Of a stretch of DNA of 64,000 nucleotides, positions 61,983 to 64,000 are shown piece by piece (the first letter of the stretch is position 1; each line of letters starts with the position of its first letter). The notes under the pieces are model-generated. The model saw only the letters and a program-made list of their open reading frames with translations, was not told the DNA's origin and made no database searches. The position numbers and the translations under genes were made by a program. The stretch lies in assembly GCA_949840885.1 (NCBI GenBank), contig CATKYJ010000001.1, positions 124,001 to 188,000 on the forward strand, written 5' to 3'. This stretch comes from an uncultured Acetatifactor sp. Lineage in GTDB: Bacteria > Bacillota > Clostridia > Lachnospirales > Lachnospiraceae.

Positions 61983-64000
61983 CTACATTTCCTGCTCCAG
62001 TTCCTCCAGCGCCGTCTCGGTCTCTACGAGCCGCTCCAGCAGGGACTCCTGACTGCGCTCCTCCGCGTCCAGCTGCTCCTGCAGCTCCATCAGCTTCTCG
62101 TAATCCGTGGCAAGGTCAGGATCCATCATGCGGAGCTTCAGTTCCGCCGCACGATCCTCGCTTTGCGCCAGCTGTCCCTCGTATTTTTCCTTTTGTTTGG
62201 TCAGGCGGGACTTTATCTTTGCAGGGCTGTAGTAAGTCTTTTTGTTAAAGACATCGGCTATAGTGGGGTTGTTCAGTGCAGCCCCTGCCCCGCCGCCCTT
62301 TCCGGAACTGCCATTTAGTCCGGCTCTGCCGCCTGACCCGCTTCCGCTGCCCTGGCCGGTTCTGCCGTTTGCAGCCGGGCCGTCCTGGCCCCGCAAAAGA
62401 GCCTGACGCTTTTCCTTTTCGTGGAGATAGTCCTCGTAAGGGTATGGGTACTGGGTCACCTCCCCTTTCTCGAATTCCAAAATCCCGGTGGCGATCTGGC
62501 GGATGAAATACCGGTCGTGGGACACGAACAGCACAGTCCCCGTAAAGGCTCCCAGCATCTGCTCCAAAGCCTCCTTGCCCACAATGTCCATATGGTTGGT
62601 GGGCTCGTCCAAAATCAGCAGGTTTGGCCTGGTCTGGAACATCTTACACAGGGCCAGGCGCACCCGCTCGCCGCCGGAGAGCTGCCCCATCTTCTTCTCC
62701 ACATCCTCCCCGGAGAACAAAAAGCTCCCCAGGGCGCCCCGAACCTGCTCCCGCACAAGCCTTGGGTACTCCTCCCAAAAGTTCTCCAGCACCGTCTGCT
62801 CCGGATTCACATGGGTCTCCATGGCCTCCTGCTGGTCAAAATACCCCCATTCCACATTTGGGCCAAAGGCGTAGGTTCCGCTCAGGGACTTTACGGCCCC
62901 TGTCAGGGTCTTTAACAGGGTGGATTTGCCGATGCCGTTCTCCCCGATGATGGCCAGTCTTTCCCCTTTGCGCAGGGTAAAGGAAACCTTTGACAGCTCC
63001 GCATCGTAGCCGATACCCAGCTTCTTTGCTGTCAGCACCTCCGTGTAGCTCTCAAGCCTTGGCTGGAACAGGGCATGGAATGCCCTTGTGTCAAAGCGCC
63101 TGGGCTTCTCTATCTTTACCATATGCTCGATCACCATGCGCTTGGAGCGGGTGGCCGCCACTTTGCTGGGCGTGTTCTTCCATTTCTCGATCCACTCCGT
63201 CAGGCGCTGGATCTCCTTTTGCTGGGCCTCGTAATCCTTTTCCTGCTTGGCCAGGGCGGCCTGCTTCTGCTCCATGAAAGCGGAGTAATTGCCGGGGTAG
63301 CGTCGGATGCGGTGGTACTCGATCTCGTAGGTCACATCGATGATCCTGTCCAGAAACATCCGGTCATGGGACACGATAACTACAGACCTGTCGTAATTTT
63401 TCAGATATCCCTCCAACCATTCGATGGTGGGGAGATCCAGGTGGTTGGTGGGCTCGTCCAGCAGCATGATATCCGGCCTGGAAAGAAGCAGCTTGATAAA
63501 AGCCACTTTGGTCTGCTGGCCTCCGGAAAAGCTGCCGATGGGACGCTCTAAGTCTTTCAGGGCAAAGCCGAATTTCTGGAACATGATCTCCATGTCCTGC
63601 CTCCAGGTATAGCCCCCCAGGGCCTCCATCTGCTTCTGCAGCCCGTCATATTCATGGAGCAGGGCCTTGTCCTGGCCGGATTGCAACGTTTGCTCAATCT
63701 CTTTCATCCTTGCTTCGCAGGAAAATATGGGCGCAAAGACTTTTTTGATTTCCTCCTCCACGCTGATTTCTCCGTCCGGAAAGCTGATCTGGTGCAGGAA
63801 GCCTATGCTCTGTTTTCCTGCCATAGTGATGCCGCAGGTCTCGTCGCTGTCTAAATTGTTCATATGGATGTCGCCGTTAATCAGCTTTAACAGCGTGGTC
63901 TTGCCGCAGCCATTGCGCCCCACCACCGCAATCTTCTCATTGTCCCGTATCTCAAAATTCACATCTTCCAATATGGTATCTGCGCCGTATTGCACCAACG
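61983..64000 (-). CDS. ABC-F family ATPase (5' end outside the window)
   Basis: Soluble protein with two ATP-binding domains and no membrane part, acting on the ribosome. 671 residues are inside; the first codons lie beyond 64000. Domain 1: Walker A GRNGCGKTT near residue 30, LSGGQ-like FSGGQQTKVAF, MLLDEPTNHLDL. A linker (about 230-310) leads to domain 2: GENGIGKST, LSGGERVRLAL, ILDEPTNHMDI. Then comes a Gly-rich stretch (about 540-575; GSGSGSGGRAG) and a C-terminal coiled coil (about 590-671), as in Uup/YdiF-like members. The Gly-rich insert between domain and coil is unusual. Confidence 0.9.
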   Translation of the reverse strand, partial: LVQYGADTILEDVNFEIRDNEKIAVVGRNGCGKTTLLKLINGDIHMNNLDSDETCGITMAGKQSIGFLHQISFPDGEISVEEEIKKVFAPIFSCEARMKEIEQTLQSGQDKALLHEYDGLQKQMEALGGYTWRQDMEIMFQKFGFALKDLERPIGSFSGGQQTKVAFIKLLLSRPDIMLLDEPTNHLDLPTIEWLEGYLKNYDRSVVIVSHDRMFLDRIIDVTYEIEYHRIRRYPGNYSAFMEQKQAALAKQEKDYEAQQKEIQRLTEWIEKWKNTPSKVAATRSKRMVIEHMVKIEKPRRFDTRAFHALFQPRLESYTEVLTAKKLGIGYDAELSKVSFTLRKGERLAIIGENGIGKSTLLKTLTGAVKSLSGTYAFGPNVEWGYFDQQEAMETHVNPEQTVLENFWEEYPRLVREQVRGALGSFLFSGEDVEKKMGQLSGGERVRLALCKMFQTRPNLLILDEPTNHMDIVGKEALEQMLGAFTGTVLFVSHDRYFIRQIATGILEFEKGEVTQYPYPYEDYLHEKEKRQALLRGQDGPAANGRTGQGSGSGSGGRAGLNGSSGKGGGAGAALNNPTIADVFNKKTYYSPAKIKSRLTKQKEKYEGQLAQSEDRAAELKLRMMDPDLATDYEKLMELQEQLDAEERSQESLLERLVETETALEELEQEM

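Overview
The window looks like chromosome of a gut Lachnospiraceae (Clostridia). The signs are Gram-positive type binding lipoproteins with lipobox signal peptides, AGGAGG ribosome binding sites, occasional TTG/GTG starts, canonical sigma-A promoters in AT-rich gaps, and very dense carbohydrate-utilisation content with ABC importers that lack their own ATPase. No rRNA, tRNA, CRISPR array, phage or intact insertion sequence was seen. Almost all genes lie on the minus strand.

Region 1 (1-6752) is a maltodextrin/glycogen unit: type I pullulanase (cut by the window edge), MalG, MalF and a MalE-type binding lipoprotein on the minus strand, and a divergent LacI-family regulator on the plus strand. 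The malE reading frame is broken at a run of eight G (coding strand), beside an 18-bp tandem repeat in the linker. Region 2 (6916-8460) has a cluster of three hairpins and a GH88 unsaturated glucuronyl hydrolase.

Region 3 (8461-30868) is a 22-kb minus-strand operon with one clear promoter and a LacI-type operator at its 5' end. Its order is GH94 phosphorylase, GH144 lipoprotein, binding lipoprotein, a very large binding protein, two permeases, an NHL/YIP1 membrane protein, a DUF5696-like protein, two more permeases, a divergent GH35 enzyme, a LacI regulator and a cytoplasmic GH144. I read it as a beta-1,2-glucan (sophoro-oligosaccharide) system: cut outside, import, then trim and phosphorolyse inside. 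The four-permease/NHL-YIP1/DUF5696 block is the least understood part.

Region 4 (31096-37938) holds lipid genes (PAP2-type enzyme, flippase-like protein, PssA, Psd), followed by a 1011-residue protein that joins a WYL-like domain, an SF1 helicase and a nuclease-like C terminus. A triplicated 18-bp leader repeat precedes its start.

Region 5 (38020-57066) is a mannoside/rhamnoside locus: a GH38-like protein with an altered active site, an LplB/YtcP/LipO-type importer, a DUF1861 (GT108-like) protein, two paralogous GntR/LacI-hybrid regulators, an SGNH hydrolase, GH78, GH92 and a classical GH38. Promoters in this region share the motif TATACTTTAATATA, so one or both regulators probably control a local regulon. 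A repeated 70-bp leader element and an Rpn-type gene remnant mark past rearrangement. Region 6 (57153-64000) carries an esterase, a YitT-family protein, an acyltransferase, a classical GH35 beta-galactosidase and an ABC-F protein cut by the window end.
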